The position numbers and the translations under genes were made by a program. Positions 56,409 through 64,000 of a stretch of 64,000 nucleotides of DNA are shown here, piece by piece. Position 1 is the stretch's first letter; each line of letters starts with the position of its first letter. The stretch lies in the NCBI RefSeq assembly GCF_023195535.1, contig NZ_JALPNF010000001.1:434001-498000 (forward strand), written 5' to 3'. This DNA is from Sphingomonas faeni. GTDB lineage: Bacteria > Pseudomonadota > Alphaproteobacteria > Sphingomonadales > Sphingomonadaceae. The notes under the pieces are model-generated. The model was not told where the DNA came from, made no database searches, and saw only the letters and a program-made list of their open reading frames with translations.

Positions 56409-58475
56409 TCAGGCCAGCGTGCGGACGTTGGGTTCCCGGTCCCAATAGCGCTTCGTGCCCGCCGTCGCGATCTTGCCGAGATCGACGACACCGGCATCGG
56501 CCTCGACGCCGGCCTTGTCGAGCAACGGCTTCGACGCCGCGTTGGCCGCGACCGCCTTCAGATGGCCGAACGCATCCATGACCCACTGGACCGCGGCGCC
56601 TTCCTTGAGCAGCGTCTTGCAGCCATCCGCCGACAACACGACCGCGACCGCGTCGAAGATCTGCGACGGGCTGCCCGCGAGCTGACCGTGTGCCTTCTTC
56701 TTGCTGCCATCGGCAAGCTTGGCGCCACCGACCTTGGGCGCGACCAGGAAGGCCTTGCCGCCCGCACCCTCAACCGCCTTGACGACCGCATCGATCTCGG
56801 CGCCATCCGACCCGTCGGCGATCAGAATACCGACCTGACGACCCTCAAGCGTCTCCTTCATCGACTTCTGGATCGACAGCGCATCGCTGGCGGGCATGTC
56901 GACCGGCTCCCGGAACGCAGGATTGGCCTTGGGCAGATCGATCCCAAGACCATCGGCAACGCGCTTGGCCAGTTCCTCGTTCACGTTGCGCAGGTTGGCG
57001 ACGGTGCGCTCCTGGACATGCGCGAGGCCGACCTTCGACAGCTCGAACGTGAATGCCGACGCGATATGCGCCTTCTCGTTGTCCGTTGCCGACACCCAGA
57101 ACAGCCGCGCCTGGCTGTAATGATCGCCGAACAGTTCGGCGCGCATCCGCAGCTTTTCGCCTTGCTCGTCCGCCCCGGTCGGATTGGTCGTCGTCACGAA
57201 GCCGTTCGGCGACTCGCGCGGACCACCATCCTCGCCGACCACCGACAGGCTGTTTGGCTCATAGTTCGCCCGGCCCTTCGGCACCTTGGTCTGCATCATC
57301 CCGTCGCGCTGGAAATTCTGCGCGTCGTTACGTGGTGCGTTGACGGGAATTTGGTGGAAGTTGGTCGTCCCAAGACGCGACTTCTGCGTATCGAGATAGC
57401 TGAACAGACGACCCTGGAGCAGCGGATCGTTCGAGAAATCGATCCCCGGCACGATGTTGGTCGGCAGGAACGCGACCTGCTCGGTTTCCGCGAAGAAATT
57501 GTCGACGTTACGGTCGAGCACCATCCGGCCGATAATCCGGACGGGGACGTCCTCCTCCGGGATCAGCTTGGTCGAATCGAGCACGTCATAGGGCTGCGCC
57601 TCGGCGAATGCCTTGTCGAACACCTGGATGCCCAGCTCCCACTCGGGGAAGTCGCCGGTATCGATCGCTTCCCACAGGTCGCGACGGTGATAGTCGTTGT
57701 CTGCCGCCTGAAGCTTGAGCGTCTCGTCCCAGATCGTCGACTGGAGCCCGAGCTTGGGCTTCCAGTGGAACTTCACGAAGCTCGACTTGCCCTCGTCGTT
57801 GACCAGCTGGAAGGTGTGGACGCCGAAGCCTTCCATCATCCGCAACGAGCGCGGCAGCGTGCGGTCGGACATCGCCCACATCTGCATGTGCGTCGATTCC
57901 GGGGTCAGCGACGCCCAGTCCCAGAACGTGTCATGCGCCGAGCCGGCTTGCGGATAGGCGCGATCGGCCTCCATCTTCACCGAATGGATCAGGTCGGGGA
58001 ACTTGATCGCGTCCTGGATGAAGAACACCGGGATGTTGTTGCCAACGAGATCCCAATTGCCCTCGGTCGTGTAGAATTTGACGGCGAAGCCGCGCACGTC
58101 GCGCGGGGTGTCGACCGAACCGGCGCCACCGGCGACCGTCGAGAAGCGCGTGAACAGCTCGGTCTTGGTGCCCTTCTTGAACACCGCCGCCTTGGTCAGG
58201 TCCGAGATGTCGTCGGTCGCCTCGAAATAACCGTGCGCGCCCGAGCCGCGCGCGTGGACGATACGCTCGGGGATCCGCTCGTGATCGAAGTGGAAGATCT
58301 TCTCGCGCAGCACGAAGTCCTCGAGCAGCGTTGGACCACGCGCGCCGGACTTCAGGCTGTTCTGGTTGTCGGAGACGGGCACGCCGTGGTTGGTCGTGAG
58401 CACGGGCACGTCGCCACCGGCGCGCTGATGGGTTTCGCCACCATTGCCGGGATTGCGCTCTGCGGGGTCGCTCAT
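56409..58475 (-). CDS. katE: large-subunit (clade 2) catalase
   Basis: A 688-residue protein, the size of HPII-type catalases. The catalase core (about 25-510) has the distal-side [43 protein letters not shown], the [15 protein letters not shown] segment and the proximal heme-Tyr region [15 protein letters not shown]. The C-terminal DJ-1/PfpI-like domain (about 530-680: [30 protein letters not shown]) is characteristic of clade 2. It breaks down hydrogen peroxide in the cytosol. The ribosome site AAGGA is six bases before the ATG. A palindrome in the divergent region upstream (58604-58616) could bind a regulator of this gene or of the opposite operon. Confidence 0.95.
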   Translation of the reverse strand: MSDPAERNPGNGGETHQRAGGDVPVLTTNHGVPVSDNQNSLKSGARGPTLLEDFVLREKIFHFDHERIPERIVHARGSGAHGYFEATDDISDLTKAAVFKKGTKTELFTRFSTVAGGAGSVDTPRDVRGFAVKFYTTEGNWDLVGNNIPVFFIQDAIKFPDLIHSVKMEADRAYPQAGSAHDTFWDWASLTPESTHMQMWAMSDRTLPRSLRMMEGFGVHTFQLVNDEGKSSFVKFHWKPKLGLQSTIWDETLKLQAADNDYHRRDLWEAIDTGDFPEWELGIQVFDKAFAEAQPYDVLDSTKLIPEEDVPVRIIGRMVLDRNVDNFFAETEQVAFLPTNIVPGIDFSNDPLLQGRLFSYLDTQKSRLGTTNFHQIPVNAPRNDAQNFQRDGMMQTKVPKGRANYEPNSLSVVGEDGGPRESPNGFVTTTNPTGADEQGEKLRMRAELFGDHYSQARLFWVSATDNEKAHIASAFTFELSKVGLAHVQERTVANLRNVNEELAKRVADGLGIDLPKANPAFREPVDMPASDALSIQKSMKETLEGRQVGILIADGSDGAEIDAVVKAVEGAGGKAFLVAPKVGGAKLADGSKKKAHGQLAGSPSQIFDAVAVVLSADGCKTLLKEGAAVQWVMDAFGHLKAVAANAASKPLLDKAGVEADAGVVDLGKIATAGTKRYWDREPNVRTLA

Positions 58476-58603
58476 TGCAAATCCTTGGTTATTAGTCGGA
58501 GTTCTGGGTAGTTAACGAACGCTGCGAGAGCCTGGGTCCACGCATGCGAAAGAATTCCGGGCCGGGTCGCCAGCCCCAATTGCTTCCGATCGCGTGGACA
58601 GGA

Positions 58604-58616
58604 TGTCACAGTGACA
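58604..58616. promoter_or_regulatory. palindrome TGTCAC-A-GTGACA between katE and the DUF2946 operon
   Basis: A perfect 6+1+6 inverted repeat lies in the divergent region, 128 bases before the katE start and 29 bases before the GTG chosen for the DUF2946 gene. It has the symmetry of a dimeric regulator site. Its regulator is not identifiable from the window. Confidence 0.45.
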
Positions 58617-58645
58617 GCAATGGGCATGCCGTCTACCGGTACGGC

Positions 58646-59116
58646 GTGTTAGCCTTGCGCCGCCTTATCCTGTCCCGCCCGCTGCTGATGGGATGGCTGT
58701 GCGTGGCGGCGCTGGCGCTGAAGCTGCTGGTGCCATCGGGCTACATGATCTCCGGCGAAGGCGGCCGCGTCGCGATCATCCTGTGCTCGGGTGTCGCCCC
58801 GTCGATGGCTGCCCATTCTACAATTGGCGCATCGAACGCTCCGTCGCCGGACATGGTCATGGGCGATCACGCCATGTCTGGCCATGTCATGCCGGAGCAG
58901 GATCCCTCCACCAGCCACGGCAAGATGGAGATGCCCTGCGCGTTCTCCGGGCTCTCGGCGCAGGCGCTCGCGGGTGTCGACGCGACCCTGCTGGTGGCGG
59001 CGATTGCGTTCGTCATGGCGATCGGCGTCCGCCCCGTCCGCCGATTGGTGCCAGCCCGCGCGTCCTATCTGCGCCCGCCTTTACGCGGCCCACCCATAGT
59101 CCTCTCGACCATCTGA
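58646..59116 (+). CDS. DUF2946-like His/Met-rich membrane protein
   Basis: About 156 residues from GTG 58646. The frame stays open to 58544, but that start would place the operator-like palindrome inside the gene; ATG 58688 is another option. A membrane helix (WLCVAALALKLLVPSGYM) is followed by an extracytoplasmic segment rich in His and Met (MVMGDHAMSGHVMPEQ, SHGKMEMPCAFSG) and a second helix (LLVAAIAFVMAIGV). The pattern fits DUF2946, whose members often sit beside TonB receptors and copper genes. A metal-binding accessory role is inferred. It precedes the receptor gene by 87 bases. Confidence 0.72.
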   Translation: MLALRRLILSRPLLMGWLCVAALALKLLVPSGYMISGEGGRVAIILCSGVAPSMAAHSTIGASNAPSPDMVMGDHAMSGHVMPEQDPSTSHGKMEMPCAFSGLSAQALAGVDATLLVAAIAFVMAIGVRPVRRLVPARASYLRPPLRGPPIVLSTI

Positions 59117-59203
59117 TCCGAGCCGTCCGTCCCGATGGACGCGGCTCGCCACATTTGTCGGCGCGCGCCGTCACGGTCGCGCGCCTGTCGAAGGCTCCTG
59201 CAT

Positions 59204-61258
59204 ATGTTCCGTACTCCGCCTCCATTCGGGGCAGCGATGGCCGTCGTCCTCGCCGTTCCCGCCTGCCTTGTCGCACCTCCCGCGGTCGCTCAGACAACCG
59301 CCCCTACCCCCGCCCCTACCGAGACCGACACGCGCTTCACGATCGGCGAGGTCGTCGTCACCGCGCGGAGCATGGCGCGGTCGACCGAGACGATCCTTAC
59401 GTCGGTCGACATCCTCGGCGGCGACATCGCGCAGCGCCAGTCGGTCGACAATACGTGGGAGCTGTTCGCCCGGCTGCCCGGCGTCGTGCTGACCGACTTC
59501 AACCAAGGCACCACCTCGGGCCGCTTCTCGATCCGCGGGTTCAACGGCGAAGGCGAGATCAACGCGGTCAAGCTGATGATCGACGGCATCCCCAGCAACG
59601 ACAATGCCGGGGGGATGACCGGGATCGACATCGTCCCGCCGCTCGATATCGCCGGAATCGAACTGGTCCGCGGCACCGCCGATCCGCGCTGGGGGCTGAA
59701 CGCGATCGCCGGCAGCGCCAACATCCTGACGCGGATCGGCGGCACCTACCTCGACGCACGACTGATCGGCGGCGCGTTCGGGACGATCGACGGACAGGTC
59801 TCCGCCGGGGTCGACCGCGGCGGCTTCAGCCAGAACTATTTGGTCGGATACCGTCGGACCGATGCGTATCGCGACCATGCCGATCTCGACCGCTTCAACG
59901 TGGCGGGCAAATGGTTCTATGATTTCGGGACGACCCGCCTGGGCACGATCGTCCGCTACTCGACCGCGACCGCCGACGAACCCGGCTATCTGACCGACGC
60001 CGACGCCTATACCGACCGCACCCGCTCCTACGCGGTCTCGGATTCCGACGGCGGCACGCGAAAGATCGGCCAATACAGCCTGCATCTCGATTCCGACCTC
60101 TCCGACACGCTTGCGTTCAGCGCCAAGGGCTATGCCAACAGCCTGCGCGACGATCGCTATGTCCGCTTCTCGGCCAGCGTCCCGCAACAGCGGCGGTCGA
60201 CCGAGGAATGGCAATATGGCGCGACCGCCGCGCTGCATTACCATCCCCGGGTCGACTTCCTCCACGGCCTGATGATCGAGGCGGGCGGCGACGTGCAGGT
60301 GCAGGACAACAAAAGCCTGCGCTGGCTGACCGACCGCCGGACGCTCACCAGCCAGACGCGCGACCAGGATTTCGGGCTGACCGTCTATGGCGGCTATCTC
60401 CAGGCGGTGATCGAGCCGACCGACTGGCTCAAGATCACGCCCGCTTGGCGGCTCGATCGCGTCACCGGCGATTTCACCAACCGCCTGGCGGGCACGACCG
60501 CGCCGATCAACGACTACGGCACGATCAGCCAGCCCAAGCTGAGCATCGCGATCACGCCCGTGACCGGCGTGACCGCCTATGCCAATTACGGCCGCACGTT
60601 CCAGATTGGCGCGGGCTCGGGTGCGTATCTGGTGGCGCCGCGAACCACCGACGTCTCGCCTTCGATCAACGAAGGCTATGAGGCGGGCCTGAAGCTGACC
60701 CGCGGCCGCTGGCTCGAAGCGCGCGTCGCGCTGTGGCAACAGACCGCGAGCGGCGAACTGAAGCGGCGGCTGAACGATCCGTCGGGCGATGTCGACAATC
60801 TCGGCCGCACGCGGCGGCGCGGCATCGATCTGCAGCTCGACGTGAAGCCGGTCCGCACCGTCGCGCTCTGGGGCAGCTATTCGCACCAGACCGCGCGGAT
60901 CGTCACGCCCGACCCGACCACCCCGTCGCAGGCCGGCAACGCGATCGACCACGTCCCGCAGAACGTCTTCTCGGGCGGGCTCGACGTCACGCCCAATCCG
61001 AGGCTCCGGCTGTCGTTATGGGGCAACGGTCAGTCGAGTTACGAACTCAACCCCGCCAATACGCAGGGGCGATACGGCGATTACGTCGTGCTCAACGCGG
61101 ACGTGGCGTACAAGCTGACGCCGAGGATCGAGATTTCCGGGCAACTGAAGAACCTCGCCAACACGCGGTACGAATATGTCTGGTACGATGGCACGCAGCG
61201 GCTTCATGCGCCGGCGGATCCACGATCGCTGTTCGGCGCGGTCCGGTTGACGCTCTGA
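59204..61258 (+). CDS. TonB-dependent receptor, probable metal-chelate type
   Basis: About 684 residues from ATG 59204 (MFRTPPPFG), with GAAGG nine bases upstream. The signal peptide ends at PAVAQ. The plug domain has GEVVVTARSMARSTETILTSVDIL, DNTWELFARLPGVVLTDFNQG, FSIRGFNGEGEINAVKLMIDG and GIELVRGTADPRWGLNAIAGSANI. The barrel ends FGAVRLTL. It has the size and plug of ferric-siderophore or copper receptors, and is much smaller than the 1138-residue carbohydrate-type receptor upstream. The stop overlaps the PepSY gene start (TGATG), so import and the reductase-like membrane protein are coupled. Confidence 0.92.
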   Translation: MFRTPPPFGAAMAVVLAVPACLVAPPAVAQTTAPTPAPTETDTRFTIGEVVVTARSMARSTETILTSVDILGGDIAQRQSVDNTWELFARLPGVVLTDFNQGTTSGRFSIRGFNGEGEINAVKLMIDGIPSNDNAGGMTGIDIVPPLDIAGIELVRGTADPRWGLNAIAGSANILTRIGGTYLDARLIGGAFGTIDGQVSAGVDRGGFSQNYLVGYRRTDAYRDHADLDRFNVAGKWFYDFGTTRLGTIVRYSTATADEPGYLTDADAYTDRTRSYAVSDSDGGTRKIGQYSLHLDSDLSDTLAFSAKGYANSLRDDRYVRFSASVPQQRRSTEEWQYGATAALHYHPRVDFLHGLMIEAGGDVQVQDNKSLRWLTDRRTLTSQTRDQDFGLTVYGGYLQAVIEPTDWLKITPAWRLDRVTGDFTNRLAGTTAPINDYGTISQPKLSIAITPVTGVTAYANYGRTFQIGAGSGAYLVAPRTTDVSPSINEGYEAGLKLTRGRWLEARVALWQQTASGELKRRLNDPSGDVDNLGRTRRRGIDLQLDVKPVRTVALWGSYSHQTARIVTPDPTTPSQAGNAIDHVPQNVFSGGLDVTPNPRLRLSLWGNGQSSYELNPANTQGRYGDYVVLNADVAYKLTPRIEISGQLKNLANTRYEYVWYDGTQRLHAPADPRSLFGAVRLTL

Positions 61259-62394
61259 TGCCACGCCGGCCGCCGCTGCGCGTGATCGTGCGGCGTATCC
61301 ACCTCTGGCTGGGGCTGTCGATCGGCGCGCTGTTCGCGTTCGCCGGGCTGACCGGCAGCATCCTGGTCTTCTATCCGGAGATCGACGCAGCGCTCAGCCC
61401 GGCGTTGCGCGCAGTGCCGGACGGCGCCCGGCCGGTATCGTGGCAGGCGGTCGTCGACACGCTCCACCGCGAGCATCCCGCCCGCACCGGCGCATGGCGG
61501 ATCGAGGTCACGACGGACGGCGGCGCGATCTCGGTCCGCTATTACCGGCCGAAGGAAACCGCCGGTCGCGACTTCGCGCCCCTGCTCGCCTGGATCGACC
61601 CGGTCCGGCTGACGACGATCCGCACCGGCTTCTGGGGCGATACCATCGTCACCTGGATCTACGACCTGCATTACCGGCTGCTGCTGGAAAAACCCGGCGG
61701 CATCGTCATGGGGATCGCGGGGATCGTCATGCTGCTGATGATCGCCAGCGGGATCTGGGCATGGTGGCCGCGCCCCGGCGGCTGGTGGCGCGCACTCCGC
61801 TTCAAGCGCGACGCCGCCGCCATTCGCCGGCTCTACGACTGGCACAAGCTGATCGGCCTGGCCGGCGCGATCCTGCTGCTCGTCGTCACCGCGACCGGGG
61901 TGATGCTCGACCTCCCCGACCAGACGCGCTCCGTAGTCACCCGCGTCTCACCGCTCTACCGCATGCCGCCGCTAGCGGTCATCGCGCGCGGCAAGCCTTT
62001 GTCGGTCGATCGGCTGGTCACTGTCGCCGAGCACCGCTTTCCCGGTGCCGCACTCGCCTGGATCGAAACCCCCGCCTCCCCGACCGGCACCACGCGGATC
62101 AATCTCGCGCAGGACGGCGAGCCAAGCCGCCGCTTTCCGCGCACCAACGTTTGGCTCGATCCCTATACCGGCGCCATCCTCGCGACCCGCGACGGCCTTG
62201 CCGAGACAAGCGGCGACGTCGTGATGAACTGGCTCCATCCGTTGCACGGCGGCGAGGCGTTCGAGCTGGCCGGGCGTATCCTCGCCTTGATCGCCGGGAT
62301 CGTCCCGATCGCGCTCTTCGTGACGGGCGTGTTCCGCTGGCAACGGCGGCGACATCCGCGAAGGACGATTGGCACCCGGCACGAACCCGGCTAG
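61258..62394 (+). CDS. PepSY-domain inner-membrane protein (iron/copper-uptake associated)
   Basis: 378 residues, with ATG overlapping the receptor stop. The N-terminal helix segment RRIHLWLGLSIGALFAFAGLTGSILVFYPEID is the PepSY_TM hallmark. Further helices appear at GIVMGIAGIVMLLMIASGIWAWW, LIGLAGAILLLVVTATGVML and LAGRILALIAGIVPIALFVTGVF, with PepSY repeats between (RLVTVAEHRFPGAALAWIE). Relatives next to TonB receptors include proposed periplasmic ferric-siderophore reductases. Function here is inferred from the coupling to the receptor and DUF2946 genes. Confidence 0.9.
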   Translation: MPRRPPLRVIVRRIHLWLGLSIGALFAFAGLTGSILVFYPEIDAALSPALRAVPDGARPVSWQAVVDTLHREHPARTGAWRIEVTTDGGAISVRYYRPKETAGRDFAPLLAWIDPVRLTTIRTGFWGDTIVTWIYDLHYRLLLEKPGGIVMGIAGIVMLLMIASGIWAWWPRPGGWWRALRFKRDAAAIRRLYDWHKLIGLAGAILLLVVTATGVMLDLPDQTRSVVTRVSPLYRMPPLAVIARGKPLSVDRLVTVAEHRFPGAALAWIETPASPTGTTRINLAQDGEPSRRFPRTNVWLDPYTGAILATRDGLAETSGDVVMNWLHPLHGGEAFELAGRILALIAGIVPIALFVTGVFRWQRRRHPRRTIGTRHEPG

Positions 62395-62441
62395 CACGAC
62401 ACTCGAGCGGCCGGTTCGACCGATTGCTCGCTAGATCGCGT

Positions 62442-62626
62442 CGGTGCCCGGAAGGGCTTGATTGGGAATGCGGTGCGGACGGTTCGCCGTCCTATGCCGC
62501 GGCTGTCCCTGCAACTGTAAGCGGCGAGCGACGCGCACGAGCCCTTTTCGCGAGGGCAGCCACTGGGTCTCGACCTGGGAAGGCGGTGCGCAGAGCCTTG
62601 ACCCGCGAGCCAGGAGACCTGCCGGC
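62442..62626 (+). ncRNA. cobalamin (adenosylcobalamin-type) riboswitch
   Basis: The conserved blocks appear in order: GGGAATGCGGTG near 62464, CTGTCCCTGCAACTGTAAGC (about 62503-62522), GCCACTGG at 62558-62565, CTGGGAAGGC at about 62575-62584, and the B12 box AGCCAGGAGACCTGCCGG at 62608-62625. This matches the cobalamin riboswitch consensus. It lies about 200 bases before a NicT-type permease and on the same strand, so cobalamin is expected to switch off cobalt import. Confidence 0.93.
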
Positions 62627-62822
62627 GTCTGGTCGCTCTTGTCCCGGTCCAGGGGGTGGCCGAGGCACGGTGAACGCCGCCTGCGTGACACTGGCTGAGC
62701 GACGACCATGTGGCGGGGGCCGCATCGGCGTCGTGCGTCGGCCGCTCATGGCGTCCGGTCGTCGTATGTCCCGGCCGTTCGCGGCAGGCCCCGGTCCTAG
62801 TCGGACGCTGCGGGGTTTGTGC
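62627..62822 (+). promoter_or_regulatory. leader between riboswitch aptamer and permease start
   Basis: 196 GC-rich bases that must contain the expression platform. Several G-rich and C-rich blocks could pair alternatively (GGTCCAGGGGGTGGCC; GCAGGCCCCGG). No clear intrinsic terminator with a T-run is seen, so control of ribosome access or Rho-dependent termination are open possibilities. Confidence 0.5.
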
Positions 62823-63872
62823 ATGACGACTTCAACACTCGAAAGACCGGCACGGGTTTCGACCCGCAAGCGCATCGGCTGGCTGTTCGCCGGTCTGGTC
62901 GCGGCCAATATCGCCGCCTGGGGCTGGGCGTTCTCGCTGTTCCACGCGCAACCGCTCATGCTCGGCACGGCCTTGCTGGCCTGGGGATTGGGCCTGCGCC
63001 ACGCAGTCGATGCGGACCACATCGCCGCGATCGACAACGTGACCCGCAAACTCATGCAGGACGGCCAGCGCCCGATCGCGGTCGGCTTCTGGTTCGCGAT
63101 CGGCCATTCCGGGATCGTGCTCATCGCCGCCGTCGCGATCGCGCTCACCGCCAGTGCGCTGTCGCATTTCGAGGCGTTCAAGCAGGTCGGCGGCGTGGTC
63201 GCGACGATGATCTCCGCGCTGTTCCTCTTCACGATCGCCGCGATGAACCTCATCATCCTGCGCTCGGTCTGGCGCACCTTCGGCCACGTCCGCGGCGGCG
63301 GCACCTATGTCGAGGAGGACCTCGACCTGCTGCTCGGCAGTCGCGGCCTGCTCGCGCGGCTGTTCCGCCCGATGTTCCGGCTGGTGACCCGAAGCTGGCA
63401 CATGGCCCCGCTCGGCTTCCTGTTCGGCCTCGGCTTCGACACCGCCACCGAAGTCGCGATCCTCGGCCTTTCCGCGAGCCAGGCCGCCGACGGTCTGTCG
63501 ATCGGCACCGTGCTCGTCCTCCCCGTTCTGTTCGCGACCGGCATGGCGTTGGTCGACACAGCGGACGGCGTCGTCATGCTCGGCGCGTACGAATGGGCGT
63601 TCGTGAAGCCGATCCGCAAACTCTATTACAACATCACCATCACGCTGATCTCCGCCATCGTCGCGATCGCGATCGGCGGCATCGAGACGCTCGCGCTGCT
63701 CGGGGCAAAGCTCGGCCTGACCGGCGGCATCTGGGATCTGGCAGCCGCACTCGGCGAGAACTTCAACGGCCTCGGCTTCGCGATCATCGGCCTGTTCGTC
63801 CTCTGCTGGGTCCTGAGCTTCGCGATCTACCGCTGGAAACGCTTCGACGAGATCGAAGTGAGGCATGGGTAG
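62823..63872 (+). CDS. NicT/HoxN-family nickel/cobalt permease, probable cobalt importer
   Basis: 349 residues from ATG 62823 (MTTSTLERP). About eight membrane helices are visible. The NiCoT signature GLRHAVDADHIAAIDNVTRK is in the second helix (about residues 57-76). Two further family motifs follow: FWFAIGHSGIVLIA and LGFLFGLGFDTATEVAIL. The family takes up Ni2+ or Co2+ across the inner membrane. The cobalamin riboswitch upstream points to cobalt, for cobalamin synthesis. The gene stands alone in the window; a palindromic repeat follows its stop. Confidence 0.95.
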   Translation: MTTSTLERPARVSTRKRIGWLFAGLVAANIAAWGWAFSLFHAQPLMLGTALLAWGLGLRHAVDADHIAAIDNVTRKLMQDGQRPIAVGFWFAIGHSGIVLIAAVAIALTASALSHFEAFKQVGGVVATMISALFLFTIAAMNLIILRSVWRTFGHVRGGGTYVEEDLDLLLGSRGLLARLFRPMFRLVTRSWHMAPLGFLFGLGFDTATEVAILGLSASQAADGLSIGTVLVLPVLFATGMALVDTADGVVMLGAYEWAFVKPIRKLYYNITITLISAIVAIAIGGIETLALLGAKLGLTGGIWDLAAALGENFNGLGFAIIGLFVLCWVLSFAIYRWKRFDEIEVRHG

Positions 63873-63880
63873 CGCACTCC

Positions 63881-63979
63881 TCCGTCACCCCGGACTTGTT
63901 CCGGGGTCCACGGCTCCGCAAACTCACGACTATCGACTGTGCGGAGCCGTGGATGCCGGAACGAGCCCGGCATGACGGA
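63881..63979. repeat. palindromic intergenic repeat, family C
   Basis: Imperfect arms of about 40 bases pair TCCGTCACCCCGGACTTGTT... (63881-63920) with ...GGAACGAGCCCGGCATGACGGA (63940-63979). They contain the perfect inner stem CCACGGCTCCGCA/TGCGGAGCCGTGG. It lies 9 bases after the permease stop and could end or stabilise its transcript. It differs in sequence from families A and B. Confidence 0.85.
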
Positions 63980-64000
63980 TGCAAAGACGAATTGGCACGC

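Noticed and set aside
62708..62800. 30-codon frame in the riboswitch leader, considered as a leader peptide
   Set aside because: No ribosome site, Arg-rich composition and no regulatory codons.

Overview
The window looks like a chromosomal segment from a sphingomonad (Alphaproteobacteria, Sphingomonas-like). The evidence is high GC, many large carbohydrate-type TonB-dependent receptors, tandem tryptophan-halogenase-family flavoproteins beside a receptor, exported S9/M3/M28/DUF885 peptidases, a PutA with a divergent Lrp-type regulator, and short palindromic intergenic repeats. This assignment is inference from gene content; no rRNA is present. I see no prophage, insertion sequence or CRISPR array.

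Layout. 171-247 is tRNA-Pro(TGG). 306-8494 (minus) holds an SDR, a GH130-like enzyme, a metallophosphoesterase whose 5' end runs into a palindromic repeat, M3 and S9 peptidases, and a quinone-reductase-like MDR enzyme. 8692-16296 (plus) is a tightly overlapping operon of GH2, GH97, an SGNH hydrolase and a type-B carboxylesterase, followed by a convergent ROK regulator. 17831-23644 holds a DUF885 peptidase, an exported methyltransferase-like protein, a DksA/TraR zinc finger, an exonuclease-BRCT fusion and an M28 peptidase. 23708-27907 is putA with its divergent Lrp-type regulator, followed by a solitary MreB gene.

29402-37336 (plus) is a second polysaccharide operon: GH5 and GH26 beta-mannanases, a CE2-type esterase, GH3 and GH9. 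Together with GH2, GH97, the SGNH hydrolase and the GH130-like enzyme this is a plausible, split toolkit for acetylated galacto(gluco)mannan. A palindrome, GCAAATGA(A)TTTGC, lies upstream of GH2 and of GH3, and a partial copy lies upstream of GH5. This is the most testable new regulatory signal here.

37419-46673 is a receptor/hydroxylase/halogenase module: a cupin-8 (JmjC-like) protein and a 1138-residue TonB-dependent receptor on minus, with three overlapping tryptophan-halogenase-family genes divergent on plus. The first and third keep the halogenase Lys/Glu pair and the GWxWxIP motif; the middle one has lost all of them.

46746-56105 is an acetate-related block: an MHS-type MFS transporter, a DcaP-like porin, acs overlapping a LuxR-type response regulator, and a convergent SSS-transporter/PAS/histidine-kinase/receiver hybrid. 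The last three match the CrbS/CrbR-acs system. 56409-58475 is a large-subunit catalase. 58646-62394 is a DUF2946 / TonB receptor / PepSY operon, probably for metal handling. 62442-62626 is a cobalamin riboswitch ahead of a NicT-type nickel/cobalt permease.
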